A stretch of DNA of 14,168 nt from Micrococcales bacterium. Lineage in GTDB: Bacteria; Actinomycetota; Actinomycetes; S36-B12; UBA10799. The notes under the pieces were generated by a model. The model worked only from the letters and a program-made list of their open reading frames with translations. It was not told the DNA's origin and did not search any database. Position 1 is the first letter of the stretch, and every line of letters starts with the position of its first letter. This document shows positions 7,772 through 14,155 of the stretch, piece by piece. The DNA lies in contig JAHEXM010000009.1 in assembly GCA_023252115.1 (NCBI GenBank), forward strand, positions 1 through 14,168, in the 5' to 3' direction. The translations under genes were made by a program, and so were the position numbers.

Positions 7772-9201
7772 TGGCAATCGCTGTTTCCGCTGTCCTTGAG
7801 GCACTCGTGGACCCAGGAAGCTTCGAATCACTGGGGCAGCTATCGCCGCCACGGGCAGAGGTTGGTTTGCCCGATTACCTGGCGAGGCTATCTGCAACAC
7901 GTGATCAGACGGGGCTCCCTGAGGCAATTGTCACTGGAACGGCGCTAATCGACGGCTACGAATGCGTAGTAATAGCGAGTGCATTTGAGTTTCTGGCGGG
8001 GTCAATTGGGCAAGTCGCTGCCGACTCAATCGTTGCTGCCTACACCCACGCGACCGACGTTGGATTGCCTGTCCTGGCGCTGCCGTGCTCAGGCGGGACA
8101 CGGATGCAGGAAGGAACGTCGGCATTCTTTCGAATGATCGACATCGCGGAGGCGGCGCAACGCCATCGCCGAAGCGGCAACCTGTCGATTGCGTGGATGC
8201 GTAATCCAACGACCGGCGGGGTTTTAGCCTCATGGGGTTCATTGGGACAGATTACTTTTGCTGAACCCGGTGCCTTAGTTGGTTTCCTTGGTCCGCGGAT
8301 CTTCGAGACCCTCACCGGTGAGAAGTTTCCTGAGGGTATTCAAACGTCGGAAAGTTTGGCACGTGCAGGTGTAGTTGATGGCGTCGTTGCGCTAAACGAC
8401 CTGCGGGTGACTGTGGCAACCATTCTTGACGTCGACATCAACAAGGAACCGACCCCTGTTGCAGCTCGACCGGATGCGCCGGAGCCCTCTGTGCCGTCGA
8501 TTTCTTCTTGTTTGGCAAGCACCGAACGGATCAACCGACCGGGGTTTGTCGAATTCATTTCTCAATGCACCGAAGTCACCGAATTGCATGGCACCACGCA
8601 AGGCGAACGCAGCGACATGCTTCGCCTTGCTTTGGCGCGAATCGACGGCGTCAGTTGCATTGTTGTCGGGCAAGATCGCAGCGCACAAGCATCAGGCGCA
8701 AGTTTGGGTCCGTCGGCCTTGCGGCAAGCTCGCCGGGGATTCGCGTTGGCCGATGAGCTCGGACTTCCGATTGTCACCATTGTCGATACCACCGGTGCTG
8801 AACTTTCTGTCGACGCGGAATTGGGTGCGTTGGCCTGCGAGATAGCCTGCTGCATGGCCGACCTTGGTGCCGCTGTTGTTCCATCAGTTGGCGTGGTGCT
8901 TGGTCGTGGTTGCGGCGGGGGAGCGTTGGCGCTGCTGGCGACCGACGCGGTAATAGCTGCTCAACACGCCTGGGTTTCGCCGCTGCCGCTTGAAGGTGCC
9001 TCGGCGATTCGCTTTCGGTCTGCCAACTTTGTCGACAAGGTTGCCGTGGACCTGGGAATTGATGCTCACTCATTGCAACAAGCTGGAGTCGTAGACCTTG
9101 TCGTGGCCGAGGTGCCGGACGCTGCCGATGAACCAGTCGAATTTATTGCTCGCCTGATTTCAACCGTCGGTGGCCAGTTGAGGGACGCCCTTCATGGTTG
9201 A
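7771..9201 (+). CDS. Fused acyl-CoA carboxylase carboxyltransferase (beta and alpha halves in one chain, AccD3-like)
   Basis: Transfers carboxyl from biotin to an acyl-CoA, most likely acetyl-CoA, feeding fatty-acid synthesis. The 476 residues contain two crotonase-like halves joined by a Pro/Ala-rich linker at about 222-258. The beta half (about 50-220) has CSGGTRMQEG (106-115) and PTTGGVLASWG (146-156). The alpha half (about 275-470) has GRGCGGGALA (378-387) and PLEGASAI (406-413). The pattern matches the mycobacterial AccD3 type; the N-terminal zinc ribbon of E. coli AccD is absent, as in that type. No biotin carboxylase or carrier gene is nearby, so partners must lie elsewhere. The start is GTG 7771 without a Shine-Dalgarno, behind a -10-like box, so it is probably leaderless. 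The 3' end overlaps the next gene by 8 nt. Confidence 0.87.
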   Translation: MAIAVSAVLEALVDPGSFESLGQLSPPRAEVGLPDYLARLSATRDQTGLPEAIVTGTALIDGYECVVIASAFEFLAGSIGQVAADSIVAAYTHATDVGLPVLALPCSGGTRMQEGTSAFFRMIDIAEAAQRHRRSGNLSIAWMRNPTTGGVLASWGSLGQITFAEPGALVGFLGPRIFETLTGEKFPEGIQTSESLARAGVVDGVVALNDLRVTVATILDVDINKEPTPVAARPDAPEPSVPSISSCLASTERINRPGFVEFISQCTEVTELHGTTQGERSDMLRLALARIDGVSCIVVGQDRSAQASGASLGPSALRQARRGFALADELGLPIVTIVDTTGAELSVDAELGALACEIACCMADLGAAVVPSVGVVLGRGCGGGALALLATDAVIAAQHAWVSPLPLEGASAIRFRSANFVDKVAVDLGIDAHSLQQAGVVDLVVAEVPDAADEPVEFIARLISTVGGQLRDALHG

Positions 9202-9931
9202 GGAACGGTTTGACGGCAAACAGATCCCGGCGCCGGAATTTGACAACGACGACGGCCACGCGTGGCCCGCCGTCGTCGAGGCGCTTGCCAACTTCAGTGC
9301 AGGTGCTGCAGACAAATACTCCGTAGCTGGCGCGTTGGCGGGGGCACGATTGCTGGTGCCGATCGTTGCGATTCTGGATAGCGCCGAGACTGACGACGCG
9401 GGACACCAGGTCGAGAAGGACAGTCATATGGCGACAGTCACGATTGTCCGCCCAGATGGGCTGCGCGGACTGTTAGCTTTCACCGGGTCTCAGTCGATGA
9501 CCGATTGGGGTCAAGAATGCCGACCGCTAGCAGCATCCGCGGAACGCGTGGCGATGGCTGCACTTCAGGAGAACGCCGATGTCGTGATCCTCGATATCGC
9601 TGGACCCAACCAATTCATCGTCGAAACACCGGGTTTGCTTGCGCTGGCCGAGGGGCGAATCTGGCTACCGCCGATTGATGACCCCGAGGTCACCGCGGCC
9701 ATTCACCAGATCCTGGCAAACGTTCCCGGTTCCCAGAACTTCGCCTTCGAAATCCAACCTGGTTCCGATGCCACCGACCTGCGAGTGGTGGCTCACCCCA
9801 GTGCAGGTACGGCGCCCCTTTCCACCACCGATGTCGTGGAAGTATTGAAAGCCGCTGCTCAAGATATGCAGAACAACCCTCTGCTGGCGTCCCGCGTCCC
9901 ACAAGGCATCGAATTCGGTCTGCTCAATTGA
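9194..9931 (+). CDS. SseB-family protein
   Basis: A 245-residue soluble protein resembling actinobacterial SseB N-terminal-domain proteins. Supporting segments are VPIVAILDSA (55-64), the MATVTIVRPDGLRGLLAFTG strand region (79-98), SMTDWGQECRPLAASAERVA (101-120) and the acidic core ADVVILDIAGP. The family is named after an enhanced serine sensitivity factor; the molecular role in actinobacteria is not established. GAGGGA (9184-9189 region) precedes the ATG, which lies inside the carboxyltransferase stop, so the two genes are co-transcribed. Members of this family are, from memory, commonly found just upstream of infC in actinobacteria, as here. Confidence 0.75.
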   Translation: MVEERFDGKQIPAPEFDNDDGHAWPAVVEALANFSAGAADKYSVAGALAGARLLVPIVAILDSAETDDAGHQVEKDSHMATVTIVRPDGLRGLLAFTGSQSMTDWGQECRPLAASAERVAMAALQENADVVILDIAGPNQFIVETPGLLALAEGRIWLPPIDDPEVTAAIHQILANVPGSQNFAFEIQPGSDATDLRVVAHPSAGTAPLSTTDVVEVLKAAAQDMQNNPLLASRVPQGIEFGLLN

Positions 9932-10130
9932 GCCACCCCCTGCCGCTCGCGCTTTTGGGCCCTGTCCCTCCCGCTCCGCTTGTACTTTCGGGCCCCACTT
10001 CAGCCCTGAACGAGGGAAATCGGCGCCCTATTGACGGCGGACGCTTGAAAGGCCCGTTGCCGAAACGTAGACCCTCGTCGTGTTGAGGAAATGGGCCCGC
10101 AAAGTGGCCGACGCCCCCAGCAATGCATGC

Positions 10131-10139
10131 TGCTACCCT
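10131..10139 (+). promoter_or_regulatory. Candidate extended -10 promoter of the infC operon
   Basis: TGCTACCCT combines the TGN extension with a TANNNT -10 box (TACCCT, 10134-10139). No convincing -35 is seen at the right distance. If used, transcription would start near 10146 and leave a structured leader of about 215 nt before infC. Pattern-based only. Confidence 0.35.
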
Positions 10140-10151
10140 TGTCACAACCCT

Positions 10152-10185
10152 TTGGGCCGAGTTTCGATTTGGCCCGAAAGCCCAA
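10152..10185 (+). promoter_or_regulatory. Mutually exclusive hairpins in the infC leader
   Basis: GGGCC (10154-10158) can pair with GGCCC (10171-10175), or TTGGGC (10152-10157) can pair with GCCCAA (10180-10185). The two stems share bases and cannot form together. The 3' partners also belong to the right arm of the 21-bp inverted repeat. This could be a switching element, but no aptamer or terminator is recognised. Confidence 0.3.
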
Positions 10186-10360
10186 GCGGAGACCTCTCCC
10201 ACCTAGGCATCGACAAGATGTCGGGTTTGGCAGCTGCCCGAACGTAGGGCAGTCACGGTGACGCAGCGCGAGCCGCGTCGTCTGAGGTATCGGCACGGGT
10301 GTGCGCGCGAAAGCGCTGTGCAGGACCAAAGCCGCAGTACCCGACGACGAAGGAGGCGCC

Positions 10361-10990
10361 ATCAGCGTCGAGCCCCGCATCAATGAGCGGATTCGAGTCC
10401 CCGAAGTGAGACTCGTAGGTCCAGCTGGCGAGCAAGTTGGCATCGTGCGTATCGAAGATGCGTTGCGACTAGCTCAAGAGTCTGACCTTGATCTTGTTGA
10501 AGTAGCACCCATGTCCAGGCCTCCGGTCTGCAAACTCATGGACTTCGGCAAGTTCAAATACGAGTCAGCGTTGAAAGAACGCGAAACACGTCGTAACCAA
10601 ACGAACGTGATCATCAAGGAGATGAAGCTCCGACCCAAGATCGATCCCCATGATTACGGCACCAAGCGGGGACACATCGAGCGGTTTTTGAAGCAGGGCG
10701 ACAAAGTGAAAGTCACGATCATGTTCCGTGGTCGCGAGCAGTCCAGGCCAGAACTTGGCTTCCGGTTGCTTTCGAAGCTGGCCGAAGACATCGATGAACT
10801 TGGTTTCGTTGAATCATCGCCCAAGCAGGACGGTCGCAACATGGTCATGGTGATCGCACCCCATCGCAAAAAGTCGGATGTGCGCGCAGAACGCGAAGCC
10901 GATCGTGAAGTAGACGTTGCAGCAGCCATGTTGGCTGAGCAAGCTGCCGGTGCATTAGAGGCCGAGCAGGCTGAACAGAGCGAGGAGTAA
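10361..10990 (+). CDS. infC: Translation initiation factor IF-3, apparent ATC start
   Basis: IF-3 binds the 30S subunit, prevents premature 50S joining and rejects non-canonical start codons. The product has the N-domain signature [20 protein letters not shown], the [16 protein letters not shown] stretch, and the C-domain with [17 protein letters not shown] and RPELGFRLL, then an acidic Ala/Glu-rich tail. A strong AAGGAGG (10350-10356) lies 4 nt before ATC at 10361, and homology begins right after it (SVEPRINER). No ATG, GTG or TTG in frame fits this Shine-Dalgarno. A GTG at 10301 would add 20 unrelated residues and lacks a good ribosome site. With the ATC start, the protein is 209 residues. 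E. coli infC starts with ATT and uses it for autoregulation, so a similar loop is plausible. rpmI follows 6 nt after the stop. Confidence 0.93.
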   Translation: MSVEPRINERIRVPEVRLVGPAGEQVGIVRIEDALRLAQESDLDLVEVAPMSRPPVCKLMDFGKFKYESALKERETRRNQTNVIIKEMKLRPKIDPHDYGTKRGHIERFLKQGDKVKVTIMFRGREQSRPELGFRLLSKLAEDIDELGFVESSPKQDGRNMVMVIAPHRKKSDVRAEREADREVDVAAAMLAEQAAGALEAEQAEQSEE

Positions 10991-10996
10991 CAAGTA

Positions 10997-11194
10997 ATGC
11001 CGAAGATGAAGACCCACAGTGGGTCAAAGAAGCGGTTCAAGGTCACGGGTACCGGAAAGATCACCCATGAGCAGGCGAACCGTCGACACCTGCTCGAGGT
11101 CAAGTCATCCAAGCGCAAGCGCCGGTTGATGGCAGACGACGTCCTTCCCAAAGCAGATGCCAAAAAGGTCAAGCGCCTTTTGGGTATGCGCTAA
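10997..11194 (+). CDS. rpmI: Large ribosomal subunit protein bL35
   Basis: A 65-residue basic ribosomal protein beginning [22 protein letters not shown], the standard L35 N-terminus, and ending [10 protein letters not shown]. Length is normal. GAGGAG (10982-10987), overlapping the end of infC, serves as Shine-Dalgarno 9 nt before the ATG. It is the second gene of the conserved infC-rpmI-rplT operon. Confidence 0.97.
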   Translation: MPKMKTHSGSKKRFKVTGTGKITHEQANRRHLLEVKSSKRKRRLMADDVLPKADAKKVKRLLGMR

Positions 11195-11214
11195 CTAACC
11201 GTCCAGAACCGGCC

Positions 11215-11236
11215 TTGACCGCTCTAGTGCGGTCAA
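11215..11236 (+). promoter_or_regulatory. Perfect 8-bp hairpin between rpmI and rplT
   Basis: TTGACCGC (11215-11222) and GCGGTCAA (11229-11236) pair fully around a TCTAGT loop. The stem ends 6 nt before the GAGGAG ribosome site of rplT. No U-run follows, so a terminator is unlikely. In other bacteria L20 represses this operon by binding structured mRNA, so a translational operator is plausible here but not shown. Confidence 0.5.
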
Positions 11237-11254
11237 CAAATCGAGGAGATTTTC

Positions 11255-11629
11255 GTGGCACGCGTAAAGCGCGCAGTAAATGCGCACAAGAAGCGTCGAG
11301 CTGTTTTGGAGCGCGCAAGCGGTTACCGCGGCCAGCGCTCACGGCTCTACCGCAAGGCAAAAGAGCAAGTCACCCACTCGATGACATATGCCTACCGGGA
11401 CCGTCGTGCGCGCAAGGGCGAGTTTCGGCGTCTCTGGATTCAGCGCATCAATGCTGCGGCCCGTTCGCATGACATGACGTACAACAGGTTCATCCAGGGC
11501 CTCAACGCTGCTGGTGTCGAAGTTGACCGTCGCATGCTTGCCGAACTTGCAGTGAATGAGCCCGAGACGTTCAAGGCTCTGGTCGATGTCGCGCGTGGCG
11601 CACTCGACACTTCACCTTCAGCAGCCTGA
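11255..11629 (+). CDS. rplT: Large ribosomal subunit protein bL20
   Basis: A 124-residue basic protein, an early assembly component of the 50S subunit. The N-terminus [20 protein letters not shown], then [36 protein letters not shown] and the C-terminal [20 protein letters not shown] are all canonical. It starts with GTG 11255 after GAGGAG (11243-11248), 6 nt apart. It follows rpmI by 60 nt containing a hairpin. Confidence 0.97.
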   Translation: MARVKRAVNAHKKRRAVLERASGYRGQRSRLYRKAKEQVTHSMTYAYRDRRARKGEFRRLWIQRINAAARSHDMTYNRFIQGLNAAGVEVDRRMLAELAVNEPETFKALVDVARGALDTSPSAA

Positions 11630-11643
11630 GTTCATTCCCCTTC

Positions 11644-12459
11644 GTGGACTCAATCGCACCAATCGATTCGCGCCAATCCGCACCGGTTTCGCGCGCCCGG
11701 AAGTTGCTGCGTCCTTCGGGCCGCAAGGCAACCGGTCAATTTCTGGTCGAGGGACCGCAAAGTGTTCGCGAAGCCGTGCGGGCAGGATCGATCGACGAGC
11801 TGTTTTTTACCGATAGCGCCTCAGAGCGGCACCCCGAGTTGGTAGCGCAGGCAACTGAACTCGGTGCACGGATGTATTTAGTAACCGACGCCGTCCTTGA
11901 GTACCTTTCGGACACTGTTAATCCGCAAGGACTAAGCGCCGTCGTTCCAACATTCTCCGCAACGATTCCCGAAATCCTGGCGAAGAAACCACAACTGATC
12001 GTCGTGCTCGACCAGGTGCAAGATCCTGGCAACGCGGGCACGGTCATCCGAATCGCCGACGCTGCTGGGGCGGATGCGGTACTCGCCACTGCGAATACGG
12101 TTGATGTATTCAACCCAAAGTGCGTGAGGGCAAGTGCCGGATCGATCTTTCACATACCCGTTGTGTCCGAAGTGGTGAGCGGGAATCTTCAGTCGGACTT
12201 GCGCTCGGGGGGCATTCAAAGTGTTGCCGCGATTGCGGACGCAACGCACACCATCTTTGATGCGCAAGCCATCGAATTGATGAAAGCGCCGACGTGTTGG
12301 TTCTTTGGTAACGAAGCGAACGGACTGTCACCTGACGTTGTCGCAGCGTGCGATCACCAGCTGAGTATTCCGATGTTTGGTCAAGCAGAAAGTCTCAATC
12401 TTGCTGCTGCTGCCGCCGTCTGCATCTATGCGTCAGTGCAAGCCCAGCTCGGCAGCTAG
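11644..12459 (+). CDS. TrmH/SpoU-family RNA 2'-O-ribose methyltransferase
   Basis: A SAM-dependent methyltransferase with the trefoil-knot fold that methylates a ribose in rRNA or tRNA; the target is not readable from sequence. It has an N-terminal substrate-binding domain (about 15-100, with GQFLVEGPQSVREAV). The three SPOUT motifs follow: VQDPGNAGTVIR (125-136), FFGNEANGLS (220-229) and IPMFGQAESLNLAAAAAV (242-259). The 271-residue length is usual. In mycobacteria and streptomycetes a TsnR-like member sits after rplT, as here. The start GTG 11644 is 14 nt after the rplT stop and lacks a visible Shine-Dalgarno, so the start is less sure. Its TAG stop directly abuts the stop of the convergent gene. 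Confidence 0.9.
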   Translation: MDSIAPIDSRQSAPVSRARKLLRPSGRKATGQFLVEGPQSVREAVRAGSIDELFFTDSASERHPELVAQATELGARMYLVTDAVLEYLSDTVNPQGLSAVVPTFSATIPEILAKKPQLIVVLDQVQDPGNAGTVIRIADAAGADAVLATANTVDVFNPKCVRASAGSIFHIPVVSEVVSGNLQSDLRSGGIQSVAAIADATHTIFDAQAIELMKAPTCWFFGNEANGLSPDVVAACDHQLSIPMFGQAESLNLAAAAAVCIYASVQAQLGS

Positions 12460-13158
12460 CTACGCCAGGCTGAAATCCGGGCCACCGACAAATGGGCTGA
12501 GTCCGCTGAGGGTGAATGCGATCCCGACGAGCAGCGAAATGATGATCGCAATAGGGACTTCGCGCGGCGTTACCCAATCCATGATCGCCATGACAACTGA
12601 TTCTCGGCGCCGCGTTGGTGCAACCCAGTACACGGCAAGAATCGCGATCTGGACGATGAGCGCCCCAACCGCATAGCCGCTGACACAGATTGCCAACTGC
12701 CATAACGCAAGGCCCTTGGTGCTTGCATTCACCATCGCTATAAGAAATACAAAGTCAATAACCGACTGCAGGGCTGTCAGTCCAACACCAAAAATGAAAG
12801 TGCGTCGCGTGCCCAACATGACTCTTTTGCGAAGCACGGCCGACGGCGGGTCTGAATCGCTACCAGTTCGCGCGCGCCAAGCGATGTAGCCAGCGGTTGC
12901 CAACAGCCCAAGTCCAGATAGCAGCTGCATGATTGATTCGATGTGGGGATGGGTGGTTGTCCAGCGAGCAAAGAAGTGACCAAGACCGGTGGTGAAGAGC
13001 ACGCCCAGCACAAGCAGGGTCAAGAAACTCCCGGCTAGAAAAGCGCATGCTTTTGCTGCACCGTTCTTCTCATGCAGGAGTAGCGGCATTGCTGCAATAC
13101 CCACCGCGTCTATCGATGCAATGCCAAGGGCAGTTAACTGCCACAACACGGCAAACAC
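12460..13158 (-). CDS. Polytopic membrane protein, GAP/Sap-like (SfLAP type), tentative
   Basis: A 232-residue inner-membrane protein with about six hydrophobic helices: near residues 4-27, 36-60, 74-94, 119-145, 150-180 and 201-221. Basic loops lie at 94-119 and 181-190. The helix-loop arrangement and the N-terminal small-residue helix recall the actinobacterial GAP family (sulfolipid- or peptidoglycolipid-addressing proteins), but LysE-like or CcdA-like exporters look similar, so the family is tentative. The start is GTG 13158, with another GTG three codons in; no clear ribosome site. It is a single gene, convergent with the methyltransferase with no bases between the stops, and divergent from the putative dioxygenase. 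Confidence 0.7.
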   Translation of the reverse strand: MFAVLWQLTALGIASIDAVGIAAMPLLLHEKNGAAKACAFLAGSFLTLLVLGVLFTTGLGHFFARWTTTHPHIESIMQLLSGLGLLATAGYIAWRARTGSDSDPPSAVLRKRVMLGTRRTFIFGVGLTALQSVIDFVFLIAMVNASTKGLALWQLAICVSGYAVGALIVQIAILAVYWVAPTRRRESVVMAIMDWVTPREVPIAIIISLLVGIAFTLSGLSPFVGGPDFSLA

Positions 13159-13202
13159 AGAGCCGATTCTTGCTGACGGGTCGTTTGGACGAGCTCGGTT
13201 AC

Positions 13203-13217
13203 TTCACAAGGTGTGAA
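13203..13217. promoter_or_regulatory. Operator-like inverted repeat TTCACA-AGG-TGTGAA
   Basis: A perfect 6-bp inverted repeat with a 3-nt centre lies about 45 nt upstream of the membrane-protein start. It looks like a dimeric repressor site, but I cannot name the regulator. It could also form a small hairpin in the mRNA leader. Confidence 0.35.
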
Positions 13218-13259
13218 AACCACCACGTGTTGGGCATGCAGCCTGCGGCCATCGTGAGA

Positions 13260-13286
13260 AGCTTATGGACGAATCGAACGCACCAA
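13260..13286 (-). promoter_or_regulatory. Candidate minus-strand promoter for the membrane-protein gene
   Basis: Reading the minus strand, TTGGTG (13286-13281) and TAAGCT (13265-13260) are separated by 15 nt. The -35 fit is modest and the spacing short. It lies immediately next to the iron-box-like palindrome. Confidence 0.25.
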
Positions 13287-13287
13287 G

Positions 13288-13306
13288 TTAGGGTTACCTA
13301 ACCTAG
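13288..13306. promoter_or_regulatory. IdeR/DtxR-like iron box
   Basis: TTAGGGTTACCTAACCTAG matches 14 of 19 positions of the IdeR consensus TTAGGTTAGSCTAACCTAA, with intact outer TTAGG and right half CTAACCTA. It also contains a GTTAGG/CCTAAC inverted repeat with 4-nt spacing. It overlaps the expected -35 region of a promoter with TAGCTT at 13312-13317, a position suited to repression by iron-loaded IdeR. The central positions are off-consensus, so binding is not certain. Confidence 0.45.
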
Positions 13307-13311
13307 TGCGT

Positions 13312-13317
13312 TAGCTT
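13312..13317 (+). promoter_or_regulatory. Candidate -10 box of the putative dioxygenase gene
   Basis: TAGCTT fits TANNNT. Transcription would begin near 13324 and give a leader of about 48 nt that includes the GGAGG ribosome site at 13362-13366. Confidence 0.35.
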
Positions 13318-13371
13318 GCAGGGACATAGCGACGCGGCACAAACGATCGAGCACTACTAGCGGAGGAATTG

Positions 13372-14118
13372 ATGGGTTACTACAAGATGCCGGCGCTTGA
13401 AGAAACCGGTTACGCCGTCGTTGATTCATACGACCAGGCGTCGGATCCCCAGGAGTGGCTCGACATCGAGTATGTCGACTGGAAGTCTTCCGGGGACACG
13501 CGATTCAGCCCGTTGGCATCTGCCTATGGCGACATGGAATGCGACGGCTTTTGGAACCACACTCCGCCCAAAACGGATAAAGACGGGGTATGGGTCGAAA
13601 AGAACGTCGGTCTGGCCCCGAAGCTCACGTCTCGGGCGAAAGAACCTAACGTCAATATCGGTCGCTGCCGTGTTATTGAGCTTCAGCCCAATTCCTACGC
13701 AGATGCGATTCACAATCTGCATATCGATGACAACAATCGCCTAAACCCCGATGGAACAGGATGGATTGTTCGTGCATTCTTTAATCTGACTGATGATCAA
13801 GACTCAGTTATGATTCTGCGCGAGAAGAAAGACGACCCGTCGACCGAGCACCGCGTTCCATTGCCAGCGGGAGCGCAACTCGTGATTGACACTCAACGGC
13901 TGTATCACGCGGCCTGGCACCCCGGTCCGGATCCGCGTTACTGCCTGATCACCTCGTATGAATCAGGCCCCAATCTCGAGGAGTGGATCGCCAAGCGTCA
14001 TCCAATCGCCCGCGTTGATTCCCCGGAGGTTCCGGCGGCTGAACTCGCAGAGGCCGACCGTCGCGCAGCGAAACGGGCGGCAAATGCACCGGTTCCAGAG
14101 GTTATGTCCGAGGCGTAA
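13372..14118 (+). CDS. Unknown protein with Fe(II)/2-oxoglutarate dioxygenase-like HxD...H...R pattern
   Basis: A soluble 248-residue protein I do not recognise as a named family. The middle looks like a double-stranded beta-helix core. H117-x-D119 (HNLHIDDNN) is followed by alternating strands (WIVRAFFNLT, VPLPAGAQLVID), a distal histidine H179 (RLYHAAWHP) and R189 ten residues later (PRYCLITSYES). This is the usual spacing of the iron triad and the 2-oxoglutarate arginine. H183 is an alternative distal ligand. The C-terminal 35 residues are Ala/Glu/Arg-rich and probably flexible. GGAGG (13362-13366) lies 5 nt before the ATG; an in-frame TTG one codon earlier is disfavoured. A candidate iron box lies upstream. 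A cupin is the main alternative. Confidence 0.6.
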   Translation: MGYYKMPALEETGYAVVDSYDQASDPQEWLDIEYVDWKSSGDTRFSPLASAYGDMECDGFWNHTPPKTDKDGVWVEKNVGLAPKLTSRAKEPNVNIGRCRVIELQPNSYADAIHNLHIDDNNRLNPDGTGWIVRAFFNLTDDQDSVMILREKKDDPSTEHRVPLPAGAQLVIDTQRLYHAAWHPGPDPRYCLITSYESGPNLEEWIAKRHPIARVDSPEVPAAELAEADRRAAKRAANAPVPEVMSEA

Positions 14119-14132
14119 TCACGCCAGAGCAC

Positions 14133-14155
14133 TAGAATCGCGACTTGTTGTCGCG
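14133..14155. terminator. Hairpin CGCGAC-TTGTT-GTCGCG after the last gene, or start of the next transcript
   Basis: A perfect 6-bp GC-rich stem (14139-14144 with 14150-14155) lies 20 nt after the stop. There is no U-tract. TAGAAT (14133-14138) just before it fits a -10 box, so this could instead be a promoter with its start near 14145. The two readings compete, and the window ends too soon to decide. Confidence 0.35.

Larger units (their letters stand above)
9974..10191. repeat. 21-bp imperfect inverted repeat flanking the presumed infC promoter
   Basis: Arm 9974-9994 and arm 10171-10191 are reverse complements at 19 of 21 positions, separated by 176 nt. A shorter degenerate copy of the left arm (CCGCTCGCGCTT, then TTGGGCCC) lies at about 9943-9962, giving a direct repeat as well. 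The arms share a GCTTTCGGGCC-type end. Confidence 0.7.
9932..10360. other. Non-coding region ahead of infC, rich in inverted repeats
   Basis: No convincing gene lies in these 429 nt; open frames on the minus strand here are low-complexity and follow the repeats. The first half carries repeated GGGCCC cores at 9957-9962, 9990-9995 and 10093-10098, with related GGGCC or GGCCC at 10051, 10154 and 10171. The second half, 10140-10360, is likely the 5' leader of the infC operon and contains several short hairpins, for example CGACA/TGTCG at 10211-10223. Whether the repeats terminate the carboxyltransferase operon, regulate infC, or are repetitive-element remnants cannot be decided from sequence. 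Confidence 0.6.

Noticed and set aside
10301..10360. GTG 10301 as the infC start
   Set aside because: The added residues are not IF-3-like and the strong Shine-Dalgarno at 10350 would be inside the coding region; ATC 10361 fits better.
9924..10443. Minus-strand open frames in the gap before infC
   Set aside because: Low-complexity translations that follow the GC-rich repeats, with no ribosome sites or recognisable motifs.
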